Assembly (NCBI RefSeq): GCF_028368975.1 | Contig: NZ_JAQNDM010000002.1 | Coordinates: 62,001 to 126,000 of the forward strand | DNA: 64,000 bases | Direction: 5' to 3' | Source of the DNA: Stigmatella ashevillena | Lineage (GTDB): Bacteria; Myxococcota; Myxococcia; Myxococcales; Myxococcaceae | Shown: in pieces, positions 7,984 through 17,165 of the stretch | How the letters are laid out: every line of letters starts with the position of its first letter | How positions within the stretch are numbered: position 1 is the stretch's first letter | Program-made: the position numbers and the translations under genes | Notes under the pieces: generated by a model | What the model saw: the letters and a program-made list of their open reading frames with translations, nothing else | Told to the model about the DNA's origin: nothing | Database searches by the model: none

Positions 7984-8096
7984 GACGCTCGTCCCTTCAA
8001 GAGTGGCGCATTGCCTCGGTATGCGGGTCTACCATTTTCGGGAGTGTGGGAAGAAATCGGGAATGGCTCGTTCTCTCCGACGCGAGGAGCGATAAC

Positions 8097-11000
8097 GTGC
8101 AAGCCATTCCATTCTTCCGCCCGTGGTTCCGGCGTTTCTGGTCAGTGCTGTGGACTCTCGCCGTGACCGCGGCGTGTGGAAACGGGGGGCTGCCCGGGGA
8201 GGAGCTTCCCGCCGAGACGGACACCCGCACGGCGGAACAGCCGCTGGTGTTCTCCTCTCCCATGAGCTTCGACGAGCTGCGCGGCCTGCCGTTGCCGCCC
8301 TCGACGATGGACCTCACGGTGCAAGAGTTGCTGAGGATCCTGCCCACGCCGCGCTACAGCGAGCTGCGCACGGTGCTCCAGACGAAGCACCAGCCCACGG
8401 ACAAGGTGCGCCTCCTGGCCTCCTATGCGCGGGACTACCCTGTCTTTCTCAAGGGCAACCAGGTGCTGCTGCCCAACGCGGATGGTGTTTTCGCCACCCA
8501 GTCCCCCGTCACCACGGTGGCCACGCTGACGCCGTCCGCGTGCAACTCCACCCACGTGTGCGCCAGCCTCTACGAGGCCGGGATGGAGGCTCAGCCCTAT
8601 GCCGCCCTCGTGCTGGTGGCGCACCGCGTGGAGCTGGCCGGTCCCGTGGAGACCGGTGGCACCTCGTTGCTCATCGCCACGGGGGAGTTTGTCTCCCATG
8701 GACACCCGCTGCGCACTTCGCCCGGAGCACGCCCCCCGCCGCCGCCTCCTCCTCAGGAGACTCCCGGTCAGCCCCGGCCGCCCGCGCCGAACGGCCGCAA
8801 CGGCCGCAAGGCAGGTCAATTCCTGCTCTATGCCAATGTCCTCAACGGCGTGCGGGTGAACACCACGGGGGAGCCGGGGGAGGCCGGGACGGATGGCCTG
8901 CCGGGGGAGGCCGGTCCCATTTCCCACACCATCACGGGCAACCACACCCTCGATCCGATGGTGAGCTGCTCGACGGACGCCATGGTGAAAGAGGCCCAAC
9001 AAGGGGGCAACGGGGGCAAGGCGGGCGCCTCGGGCGACATCCTCGTCCGGTACACGTCGCTCATCGGGCGTGGGCCCGTGCGCGACTTCAACAAGGCGGG
9101 CAACGTCACCCCCGAGCAGTGCTTCGCGGACGGGGAGCTGCACTGCCAGAGCCTGCGCTGCCGGTGGAATCCCTCCATCGCCTTGTGCGATCTGAGGAGC
9201 GAGGCGGACAACGTCCAGTGCGCGGATGGCATCGACAACGATCACAACGGCTTCACGGACTGCCAGGACTACGCCTGCTCCAAGAACCCGCACGTCACCG
9301 TCTGCCCGGACGCGGCTTGGTCCCCCCTGATGAAGGAGGTGTCCGCCGAGGCCTGCAGCGATGGCAAGGACAATGACGGCGACGGCAAGACGGACTGCCT
9401 GGATCCCCAGTGCGGGGTGCGCGCCTTCTGCCAGGAGTCTCGTCCTTCCAACAGCGAGTACTCGGAGCAGGCGTGCCTGAACGGCGTGGACGATGACGGC
9501 GACGGCTACACGGACTGCCAGGACTACGGCTGCCAGAACTACTCCACGGTTCCGGGGTGCGGAACGGGAGGCGAGGGCGGCGAGGAGGCGTGTGGAGACC
9601 ACCGGGACAACGATGGGGATGGGCTGGGGGACTGCCAGGATCCGGGATGCGCGGGCACCTCCGTGTGCAGCCTGGGACCGGATCTGGCCCTCACCCGGGG
9701 CACCGAGGAGGCCACGCAGATCTCCTGCACCGATGGCTTGGACAACGATCTGGATGGCGCCGTGGACTGCGCGGATCGCGAGTGCCAGGTCAACCCGCGC
9801 GTCACCGTCTGCGGCACCGAGCGCACGCTGCTGAACTGCACGGACGGCCTGGACAATGACGGTGATGGAAAGGTGGATTGCGCCGACTCGGGCTGCGCCA
9901 ACAACCCCTATGTGAAGCTGTGCGAGCCCCAGTACTACCCCTTCCTCGACGAGAGCACTTCGGCCACGTGCAGTGACCATCAGGACAACGATGGGGACGG
10001 TTTCGCCGACTGCCACGACTTCCAGTGCCTCAACAACCCGCTGGCCTCCGGCGTGTGCTCGCCCCAGGAGAACACGGTGGCGGCGTGCTCGGATGGGGTG
10101 GACAACGACAACGACGGCAAGGTGGACTGCGCGGAGGACTCCTGCTCGCAGAATCCCTTCCATGGGGATCTGCTGTGCCGGGGCCAGTCGCAGACGTACC
10201 ACCAGGTGTCCCAGGCGGTGCCCTACAACGGGCGCTACACGGACCTGGAGGCGGAGTTCATCTCCCCAGCCGCCAGTGGGGGCCGTGCGGGGAAGAAGGG
10301 GGCCCGTGACTATGTCCAGGTGACCGTGGTGGTGCAGGCGCCCCCGGGTTCCTGCGAGCACTACGACGATTATCTGTGCCAGCCGCGCAACGAGCTCCGG
10401 AATTGTTACGTGGGTGCCTCGGCCAATGCGGGCACGGTGGGCGCGGCGGGCGCGGCGGGCAAGCAGCACAACCCCCTGCGCGTGTCACGGCGGGATGTGG
10501 ACATGCTGCGGGCGCTCCTGGCCCCGCAGACCTGGCGCGTGGGGGCCGCCCACGGCAATGCGCTCTTCAAGCGGGGAGAGCTGTCCCGGGCCGCCTTTCA
10601 CTACACCCAGGACAGCATGGAGATGGGGGGCATTCTGGCGCACGCGAAGTTGGACTGCGACGCGGTGCCCACCGGCAAGCCCTTCCCGGAGGTGTACCTG
10701 CACGGTGCGTTGTGCTCCGTCTACCGGCAGGACCTGATGCGGCTCAACTTCCTCCGCTCCCAGCGCAACTTCTATGGGCTGGCCAAGGACACCCCGTTCA
10801 ACCCCCACGTGCGGTACGAGCAGCGCCGCTCGGAGTTCAACACGCTGTATGGTGTGCTGGACAGCTCGGTGAGCCAGTGGCTCTCGCTCTCCAATGGTGT
10901 CCAGCTCTCGGCGTGGATGCAGCAGAACGCGACGCAGTTGGACAACGAGGTGACGGAGCTGGGCGCGGAGCTGATCGTCGCGGACCAGCGCCTCAACGTG

Positions 11001-12494
11001 GCCGTCGCGTCGATGAACGCGCTCCAGCAGTCGATGGACAACCGCAAGGCCGCCATCCAGGTGCTGACGGAGGACATTCAAACGACGGATCAGCGCATCG
11101 TCGACAAGTACAAGGCCCAGAACAAGGGCTTCGGAGAGTTCGTGTTGGATCTCGTGGGCTCGCTGACCGCGGCCTACGGCGGCCAGTTCCTGACGGATCT
11201 CGCGGGCCAGGCGGTGGATGCGCTGTGGGGCGAGGTGAAGAAGGGCTTCGAGTCCGAGTCGAGCGCCACGCCCGTCCCTGGCGCGGGGCCCGCCAGCCAT
11301 GAGGAGGATTCTCTTGTCTCCGGGCTCTGGGATGCACTGGCGGAGGCCGCCACGAAGGCTGCCGCCAGCAAGCCCTTCAAGGACGAGCTGAAGAAGGGGG
11401 GCACGGAGCTGTGGGACATCGTCAGTGGCAACCAGGAGAGTCCCCCGCGCAGCCTTGTCGCGGACGAGGTGAAGAAGGAGATCCTCAGCCAGTCCCAGGT
11501 GGAGATCACCCTGGACCTGATGGACCTCCAGGCCCAGGTCAGCAAGGCGCGGGCGGAGTACCGGCTGGCGCTGATGGAGCGCGACACGGTGCTGCTGCGC
11601 CAGCGCAACGCCGTGGCGGCACGCAACGCGCTGCAGAGCATCCTGAGCTTCGGGACTGGAACGGAGCTGACGGCCTTCGAACAGATCCTCATGGGCCAGC
11701 AGGTGTACGCCACGGCGGTGCGCACGCTGGATCAGCTCATCTTCCGGTACTGGGAGCTTGTCCGCCTCGCGGAGTACCAGTCCCTGCCGTTCGATCCGGC
11801 CACGGGGCAGAGCGCCATTCCGGCGGACTTCCTGAACCAGTACGACTTCAACCTGCTGACCTATCCGCAGATGCAGACGCGGCTGGTGCAGCTGGATGCG
11901 CTGGCCACGCACGCGGTGCAGAGCCAGACGGAGTACGCTCGGACCGTGCCGGGGGCTTCCTTTAGCGCGCTGAATGCCGGGGAGCTGGAGCGGCTGAAGA
12001 GCTTGGGAGATCTCCCCACGCTCTATCCGTCCCTGGTGGGGGCTCGCTTCCAGATCACCGCCTCCGATCTCGCCACCTCTCCCGGCCTGGCGGCGCGCAA
12101 TGGGCACCGCATCCGCAACGTGCGCGTCAACCTGGTGACGGCCGCGGGAACGCAGACGTCCGTGCCTGCCTTCCTGGTGCGAGACACCCTCGACTCCTTC
12201 ATGCTGGGCAACTACGTGGCGGAGTTCGAGTTGGTGAACAGAGACCGGTTCCCCAACGGGAATCCCCGCTCGGTTCTCCACTACTTGCAGTTCTCGGCGT
12301 GCGTCTCCGCGCCCCCGCCCCTCACCAGTGCGTGCAGCGTCGCTCCGGGAGGCTCCAGTCCCGCCTCCAACAGCTTCTATGACCGGAGCCTGCTGGGCGA
12401 GTGGATGCTGGTGTTGGATGCCAACAGCCATGCGGCGTTGGGCACTGTTCAGGAGGCTCAGATCGTCTTCGACGTCACGGGGACGATCATCTGA
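8097..12494 (+). CDS. Large secreted lipoprotein with eight Cys/DxDxDG repeats and coiled coils
   Basis: I start at the GTG at 8097, which has GAGGAG at 8084-8089; the open frame begins earlier, at 8046, without such a site. The 1465-residue product has a basic N-terminus, a hydrophobic segment and the lipobox LAVTAAC, giving a lipidated Cys27. It then has a Pro-rich linker, a short collagen-like Gly stretch (GEPGEAGTDGLPGEAG, near residue 260), and eight repeats of the pattern C-x-D-G-x-DND-x-DG-x-x-DC-x-D-x-x-C (about residues 374-690). The repeats resemble the calcium-binding-like motifs of many myxobacterial surface proteins. The C-terminal half contains predicted coiled coils (about 935-1005 and 1120-1175) and a beta-rich end. 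It is probably attached to the cell surface. The function is unknown. Confidence 0.87.
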   Translation: MQAIPFFRPWFRRFWSVLWTLAVTAACGNGGLPGEELPAETDTRTAEQPLVFSSPMSFDELRGLPLPPSTMDLTVQELLRILPTPRYSELRTVLQTKHQPTDKVRLLASYARDYPVFLKGNQVLLPNADGVFATQSPVTTVATLTPSACNSTHVCASLYEAGMEAQPYAALVLVAHRVELAGPVETGGTSLLIATGEFVSHGHPLRTSPGARPPPPPPPQETPGQPRPPAPNGRNGRKAGQFLLYANVLNGVRVNTTGEPGEAGTDGLPGEAGPISHTITGNHTLDPMVSCSTDAMVKEAQQGGNGGKAGASGDILVRYTSLIGRGPVRDFNKAGNVTPEQCFADGELHCQSLRCRWNPSIALCDLRSEADNVQCADGIDNDHNGFTDCQDYACSKNPHVTVCPDAAWSPLMKEVSAEACSDGKDNDGDGKTDCLDPQCGVRAFCQESRPSNSEYSEQACLNGVDDDGDGYTDCQDYGCQNYSTVPGCGTGGEGGEEACGDHRDNDGDGLGDCQDPGCAGTSVCSLGPDLALTRGTEEATQISCTDGLDNDLDGAVDCADRECQVNPRVTVCGTERTLLNCTDGLDNDGDGKVDCADSGCANNPYVKLCEPQYYPFLDESTSATCSDHQDNDGDGFADCHDFQCLNNPLASGVCSPQENTVAACSDGVDNDNDGKVDCAEDSCSQNPFHGDLLCRGQSQTYHQVSQAVPYNGRYTDLEAEFISPAASGGRAGKKGARDYVQVTVVVQAPPGSCEHYDDYLCQPRNELRNCYVGASANAGTVGAAGAAGKQHNPLRVSRRDVDMLRALLAPQTWRVGAAHGNALFKRGELSRAAFHYTQDSMEMGGILAHAKLDCDAVPTGKPFPEVYLHGALCSVYRQDLMRLNFLRSQRNFYGLAKDTPFNPHVRYEQRRSEFNTLYGVLDSSVSQWLSLSNGVQLSAWMQQNATQLDNEVTELGAELIVADQRLNVAVASMNALQQSMDNRKAAIQVLTEDIQTTDQRIVDKYKAQNKGFGEFVLDLVGSLTAAYGGQFLTDLAGQAVDALWGEVKKGFESESSATPVPGAGPASHEEDSLVSGLWDALAEAATKAAASKPFKDELKKGGTELWDIVSGNQESPPRSLVADEVKKEILSQSQVEITLDLMDLQAQVSKARAEYRLALMERDTVLLRQRNAVAARNALQSILSFGTGTELTAFEQILMGQQVYATAVRTLDQLIFRYWELVRLAEYQSLPFDPATGQSAIPADFLNQYDFNLLTYPQMQTRLVQLDALATHAVQSQTEYARTVPGASFSALNAGELERLKSLGDLPTLYPSLVGARFQITASDLATSPGLAARNGHRIRNVRVNLVTAAGTQTSVPAFLVRDTLDSFMLGNYVAEFELVNRDRFPNGNPRSVLHYLQFSACVSAPPPLTSACSVAPGGSSPASNSFYDRSLLGEWMLVLDANSHAALGTVQEAQIVFDVTGTII
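9217..10160 (+). repeat. Eight degenerate tandem repeats encoding Cys/DxDxDG modules
   Basis: The repeats encode DGIDNDHNG, DGKDNDGDG, NGVDDDGDG, DHRDNDGDG, DGLDNDLDG, DGLDNDGDG, DHQDNDGDG and DGVDNDNDG. Each is flanked by a Cys before and a DC-x-D/E...C after. Spacing between modules varies from about 24 to 55 residues, so this is a diverged protein repeat rather than a recent DNA duplication. Confidence 0.85.
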
Positions 12495-12549
12495 TGGGGT
12501 GGTATATCCACGGCGGCATCCTTGAAGGTTCGCTGCCAGTGGAGACTTC

Positions 12550-14259
12550 GTGAGCACGTCCCCCTTTCGTATCGGCAATGCCTCGGGCTTCTATGGCGAT
12601 CGCTTCTCGGCCTTTCGCGAGATGCTCGAAGGGGGACGGCTCGATGTCCTCACGGGGGATTACCTCGCCGAGTTGACGATGCTCATCCTCGGCCGGGACC
12701 GGATGAAGGACCCGGACGGGGGATTCGCGAAGACCTTCCTCCGGCAGATGGAGCAGTGCCTGGGGCTGGCCGCCGAGAAGCGGGTGAAGATCGTCACGAA
12801 CGCCGGCGGTTTGAACCCCGCGGGGCTCGCCACCGCGCTGCGGGCCCTGGCCGGGCGGCTCGGCGTGAAGGTCCAGGTGGCTCACGTCGAGGGGGATGAC
12901 CTCCTGGGACGTGCCGAGGAGCTGGGGCTCGGGACGCCTCTCACGGCCAACGCCTACCTGGGCGCGTGGGGGATCGCCGAGTGCCTGCGCGCGGGGGCCG
13001 ACATCGTCGTCACCGGACGGGTGACCGATGCTTCGCTCGTCGTGGGCCCGGCCGCCGCGCACTTTGGCTGGAGGCCCGATGCGTGGAACCCGCTCGCGGG
13101 GGCCCTGGTGGCCGGTCACATCCTCGAGTGCGGGGCCCAGGCCACGGGCGGCAACTACTCCTTCTTCACGGAGGTGGATGTCCGCCGTCCGGGCTTCCCG
13201 ATTGCCGAGATCGACGCCTCGGGTGCCTGTGTCATCACGAAGCACGAGGGCACGGGCGGCGCGGTGACCGTCGACACGGTGCTCGCGCAGATGCTCTATG
13301 AAATCAACGGAGCGCGGTACGCGGGGCCCGATGTGACGGCGCGCTTCGATACCGTGGCGCTGTCCTCGGACGGGCCTGACCGCGTCCGGGTGACTGGGGT
13401 GCGTGGCGAGCCGCCGCCTCCCACGGTGAAGGTCTGCTTGAACCACCTGGGCGGGTTCCGCAACGAGATGACCTTCGTCCTCGTGGGGCTGGACATCGAG
13501 CAGAAGGCGCGCTTGGTGCGCGAGCAGCTCGAAGCGGCCCTGGTCAAGAAGCCGAAAGAGGTTCATTGGACGCTCGTCCGGACCGATCGGGAGGATGCGC
13601 CCACGGAGGAGCAGGCGGCGGCGTTCCTGCGGGTCGTGGTGAAGGATCCCGACACGAAGGTGGTGGGGCGTGCCTTCAGTGGGGCGGTGATTGAGCTGGC
13701 CCTGGCCAGCTACCCGGGTTTCACGATGACGACGCCGCCCACGGACGGTGCGCCCTATGGCGTGTACACGCCCGCATATATTGATGCGGGGCAGGTGGAG
13801 CACGTCGCCATCCTGCCTGATTTGACGCGAAGCGTCATTCCGCCCTCGAAGGAGACACGTGTGCTGGAGGCGGTGGCGTCTCCCTCGCTCCCCGTGCCGT
13901 TATCCGCTGGGCCGACGCGCCGCGTGCCCCTGGGGCGTGTCGCTGCCGCACGCAGTGGCGACAAGGGCGGAACGGCGAACATCGGGCTCTGGGTGCGGAC
14001 GGACGAGGCCTGGAGGTGGCTGGTGCATGCGCTCACGGTCGAGGCGCTCCGGGAACTGCTTCCCGAGACGAAGCCGTTCCCCATCGAGCGGCATGTCTTC
14101 CCTCTCTTTCGAGGGCTGAATTTCGTCATCGACGGGTTGCTGGGAGAGGGTGTCTCCTCCTCGACGCGCTTCGATCCGCAGGGAAAGGCGCTCGGAGAGT
14201 GGCTCCGAGCGCGCCATGTCGATGTTCCCGAAGTGCTCCTGCGAAGGGGGCTTACCTGA
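12550..14259 (+). CDS. AtuA-family acyclic terpene utilisation-like protein (DUF1446)
   Basis: The 569-residue protein starts at a GTG with GGAG upstream. The N-terminal ~450 residues match the AtuA/DUF1446 family (IGNASGFYGDR at the start, then VTNAGGLNP, VTGRVTDAS, and HILECGAQATGGN). The last ~110 residues form the ferredoxin-fold domain found at the end of this family (GRVAAARSGDKGGTANIGLW). AtuA was named for growth on citronellol/geraniol in Pseudomonas, but the reaction of the family is not settled. The gene overlaps the glycosidase gene by eight bases at their 3' ends. No other atu gene is nearby, so the pathway cannot be assigned. Confidence 0.88.
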   Translation: MSTSPFRIGNASGFYGDRFSAFREMLEGGRLDVLTGDYLAELTMLILGRDRMKDPDGGFAKTFLRQMEQCLGLAAEKRVKIVTNAGGLNPAGLATALRALAGRLGVKVQVAHVEGDDLLGRAEELGLGTPLTANAYLGAWGIAECLRAGADIVVTGRVTDASLVVGPAAAHFGWRPDAWNPLAGALVAGHILECGAQATGGNYSFFTEVDVRRPGFPIAEIDASGACVITKHEGTGGAVTVDTVLAQMLYEINGARYAGPDVTARFDTVALSSDGPDRVRVTGVRGEPPPPTVKVCLNHLGGFRNEMTFVLVGLDIEQKARLVREQLEAALVKKPKEVHWTLVRTDREDAPTEEQAAAFLRVVVKDPDTKVVGRAFSGAVIELALASYPGFTMTTPPTDGAPYGVYTPAYIDAGQVEHVAILPDLTRSVIPPSKETRVLEAVASPSLPVPLSAGPTRRVPLGRVAAARSGDKGGTANIGLWVRTDEAWRWLVHALTVEALRELLPETKPFPIERHVFPLFRGLNFVIDGLLGEGVSSSTRFDPQGKALGEWLRARHVDVPEVLLRRGLT

Positions 14260-17074
14260 TCAGCCAGTTGTGATCGGGTGTCCCGTTGTCTTGATACTGC
14301 TCGACGTTGGCCGAGTCGGCCGTCGACGCGTTGTGCACTGCGAGCACCTTGCCGCTGTTCGCGTTCTGGATCCGCACAGAGCCATTTCCACCGGTGTTGA
14401 CCCGGATTCGCCACAGGTGATCAGCGGTGCCGGTGTCGTCGAACTGCACAACCTGCGCTGAGTCCGCTGTCGACATCCCGGCCACGCCGAGCACCTTGCC
14501 CGAGTTCACATTGCGGATGCGGAAGTAGCCGTTGGCGTCCGGCAGGAACGCCCACTGGTGGTCTGCCGAGCCGACGTCGGAGAACTGCTGCACCCGCGCC
14601 GAGTTGGCGGTGGACATGTTCTCCACGGCGAGCACTTTGCCGGAGTGGACGTTCTGTATCTTGAGCTGGCCATCGGGGATCAATCGCCAGTCGTGGTCCG
14701 CGGTGCCGCTGTCGTCGAACTGCACGGCCTGCGCCGAGTTGGCGGTGGACATCCCGCTGACGCCCAGCACCTTTCCGCTGTTGCCGTTGCGCAGCCGCAT
14801 CCAGCCATTGCCGGAGTCGATCAGTTGCCACCGGTGGTCTGCCGAGCCGACATCGGAGAACTGCTGCACCCGCGCCGAGTTGGCGGTGGACATGTTCTCC
14901 ACGGCGAGCACCTTGCTGGAGTTGACGTTCTGCAGCTTCACGAAGCCGCCCCCGGCGTCGATGATCCGCCACAGGTGGTCGGCGGTACCATTGTCATCGA
15001 ACTGGACGACGTTGGCCGAGTCGGCATTCGACATCCCGTCCACGCCGAGCACCTTGCCGGAGTGACGGTTCTGCAGCCGGTAGTTCGCGCCCTGCGGCAC
15101 CCACGCGCGGGTTCCACCCGTCTGGGGGAAGGAGGTGATCCGCAGCCGGGCCGCACCCATCGGGATGAGCGTCACGGCCTCGACCGGGGTGGGGGTGGCG
15201 ATGGGGCCGTCCTGAAGAGGGGTGACGACGTGCTGGCTGTCGGCCTGCCATCCGTCGATGCGCTGGCCGTTGGTGGTCAGCCGGATGGGGGCGTTGGCCG
15301 GTGTGAAGGGATCGGCGAGGTTGCCGACCCCGGTCGTGACAGAGATCGCCGCGCCGGGAACCAACCCGTAGTTCCAGGCAGAGCCCGCGTGCACGTCGTA
15401 CTGTGGCCACTGGGCGCTCCCGCCCGTCTGGACCCAGTTCTCGGTGATTCGCAGCGAGAACGTCAGGGGCCCGTGGTTGACCGAGACGGCGTTGTGCTGC
15501 GCCGGCCACGTGCGCACGGTGGGGCGCATCGGCAGCCGGAGCGTGACGGTGTCCCCGTTGGCCCAGGTCCGGGTGGTGCTGGCGTAGCGAGGCCCGCCGC
15601 TGACAGGAACCGTCGCGCCGTTGATCCGCAGCTCCGGCGCGGTACACCAGGCCGGGATGCGCAGTTGCAGTGGGAAGGTGGCTGTCCCCGTCATCGAGAG
15701 GCTCAGCGTGACGGTGTCCGTGAACGGGTAGTGGGTGTTCTCGGTGAGGGTGACCCGGACGCCGCCCGACACGGTGGCGGTCACCGTGCAGGGCCCATAC
15801 ATCGCCGCGCACAAGCCCCCATCGGGCGTGGCGAGCCACATCTCCTCGACGAAGTACGGCCAGCCCATGCCGTAGTTGTGCGGGCAGCAGCGGTACTCGT
15901 CGATACCGGACTTGTAGGACTGCATGGCGAAGCCGTTCTGGAACTGCCCCAGGGTCTTCGGGACGTTGTCCAGATCGATGCTGTTGGCGCTGGTGACGTA
16001 GTGGATCGATCGGCCCAGGGGATCCAGGGACGCGGGCAGCGAGTTGAACGCCAGATCCTCGACACGGTCTGCCCACACCGGGTCTCCGGTGATCCGGTTG
16101 AGCAGCTCGTGGCTCAGCATGTACTCGACGATGCCGCACGTCTCGAAGCCTTGGCGCGGATCCACAAGGCCGGCCCGGATGTTCTCATCCCCGGCGAAGC
16201 CGCCCCCGGGGAACTGTCCGAAGCGCGCCTGTACGTCGTTGTAGCGGTCGTAGCTGGCGGTGCGGTGCCGCGCCTCGCCGGAGAGCACCCCATACTGGGC
16301 AGGCTCCCGGAAGCCCTGCGCGATGTTGACGTTGTGCAGGTTGGGCAGGCCATCGGTCCAGTTGGCCGAGTTGCTGTGGATCTTCCGGACGAGGTCGAGC
16401 AGGAACGTGTCGCCCGTGTGGTTGTAGAGCCAGTAGATGACATCGATCGCGTCGCCCCACCGCCAGGTGCCCCAGCCATCGCGGAACACACCGGTCGGCT
16501 GGGCGTTGAGGTAGGAGAAGAACCGGGTGAGGAACGGTATAATCCGGCTGTCCCCCGTGTACTCGGCGTGTGCCCGCAGGGCCTGGAGCATGGGCATGTG
16601 CGGCCAGACATCGGCGTGCCCATTGAGCGAGGTGCGCAAGGCCGTGGGGCCGAAGAAGCCATCGGAGGCTTGGGTTGCGAGCACGCCATTGATCCAGCGA
16701 GAGGCCGTGGACAGCACGGTGGCGTTGCCGGTGACGTAGCCGAGGTCCACGTAGCCGCGCAGCCAGTAGGTGACCTCTTCCCAGCCCCCGAGGTTGGGCC
16801 GGGTCCAGCCTGTGTTGTCGTACTGGAGGAAGTGGGACACCTCCATGAACCGCCCGCAGAGACCATTGACCTGGCGCTCCAGTTGGGTGGCAAGCCAGCC
16901 CTGGGGCCGGACAGCTCCTGGCGGCAGACGCAGGAACGCATCCGGCCGCAGCGGGGAGCGGTTGATCATGTAGACGGCTGCGGCGGCCGCTTGGGCCTCG
17001 GAGGGACTGGCCACCATGGCCGCGCCGGCCGCCGCCAGACCGCCCTTGATGAGTTCACGTCTGTCGATCTTCAT
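14252..17074 (-). CDS. Secreted GH127-like beta-L-arabinofuranosidase with two ricin-type lectin domains
   Basis: The 940-residue protein begins with a Tat-like signal (RRELIKGG plus an Ala-rich segment). The catalytic part (about 35-620) carries GH127 features: ETCGIVEYMLSHELLNRITGD and the EYRCCPHNYG pair of Cys near residue 395, which in characterised members supplies the Zn-bound nucleophile. Residues ~665-940 hold six repeats of the form LQN-x-x-SGKVLGV-x-x-MS-x-ADSA-x-VVQFDD-x-GTADHLWR, enough for two beta-trefoils. It probably cleaves arabinose-containing plant or bacterial glycans outside the cell. No arabinose operon surrounds it. Substrate assignment rests on family membership; specificity in GH127 varies. 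Confidence 0.87.
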   Translation of the reverse strand: MKIDRRELIKGGLAAAGAAMVASPSEAQAAAAAVYMINRSPLRPDAFLRLPPGAVRPQGWLATQLERQVNGLCGRFMEVSHFLQYDNTGWTRPNLGGWEEVTYWLRGYVDLGYVTGNATVLSTASRWINGVLATQASDGFFGPTALRTSLNGHADVWPHMPMLQALRAHAEYTGDSRIIPFLTRFFSYLNAQPTGVFRDGWGTWRWGDAIDVIYWLYNHTGDTFLLDLVRKIHSNSANWTDGLPNLHNVNIAQGFREPAQYGVLSGEARHRTASYDRYNDVQARFGQFPGGGFAGDENIRAGLVDPRQGFETCGIVEYMLSHELLNRITGDPVWADRVEDLAFNSLPASLDPLGRSIHYVTSANSIDLDNVPKTLGQFQNGFAMQSYKSGIDEYRCCPHNYGMGWPYFVEEMWLATPDGGLCAAMYGPCTVTATVSGGVRVTLTENTHYPFTDTVTLSLSMTGTATFPLQLRIPAWCTAPELRINGATVPVSGGPRYASTTRTWANGDTVTLRLPMRPTVRTWPAQHNAVSVNHGPLTFSLRITENWVQTGGSAQWPQYDVHAGSAWNYGLVPGAAISVTTGVGNLADPFTPANAPIRLTTNGQRIDGWQADSQHVVTPLQDGPIATPTPVEAVTLIPMGAARLRITSFPQTGGTRAWVPQGANYRLQNRHSGKVLGVDGMSNADSANVVQFDDNGTADHLWRIIDAGGGFVKLQNVNSSKVLAVENMSTANSARVQQFSDVGSADHRWQLIDSGNGWMRLRNGNSGKVLGVSGMSTANSAQAVQFDDSGTADHDWRLIPDGQLKIQNVHSGKVLAVENMSTANSARVQQFSDVGSADHQWAFLPDANGYFRIRNVNSGKVLGVAGMSTADSAQVVQFDDTGTADHLWRIRVNTGGNGSVRIQNANSGKVLAVHNASTADSANVEQYQDNGTPDHNWLIR
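14557..14911. repeat. 79-base near-perfect direct repeat inside the lectin region
   Basis: Bases 14557-14635 and 14833-14911 are identical except for one position (ACGTCGG versus ACATCGG). They encode the third and fifth lectin repeats of the glycosidase. The identity at DNA level, including silent positions, indicates a recent internal duplication or gene conversion. Unit spacing is 276 bases. Confidence 0.85.
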
Positions 17075-17143
17075 GGCTGGAACACCTCCTGTGCGAGTTC
17101 ATCCGCAACCTAGGAATGTTGAATTAACCTGAATAGGCATGCT

Positions 17144-17160
17144 AACCAGAAAATCTGGTT
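17144..17160 (+). promoter_or_regulatory. Perfect inverted repeat just upstream of the HEAT-protein start
   Basis: AACCAGA and TCTGGTT are separated by AAA, five bases before the preferred ATG at 17166. The region between the divergent glycosidase and HEAT genes is unusually AT-rich for this genome. It could be an operator, or a small hairpin that controls translation; no ribosome binding site is visible next to the ATG. Confidence 0.4.
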
Positions 17161-17165
17161 CTGAC

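Noticed and set aside
8142-10469. Open frame of 775 codons on the minus strand opposite the repeat lipoprotein
   Set aside because: A repetitive reverse-complement product of the DxDxDG repeats. It has no domain and no signal.
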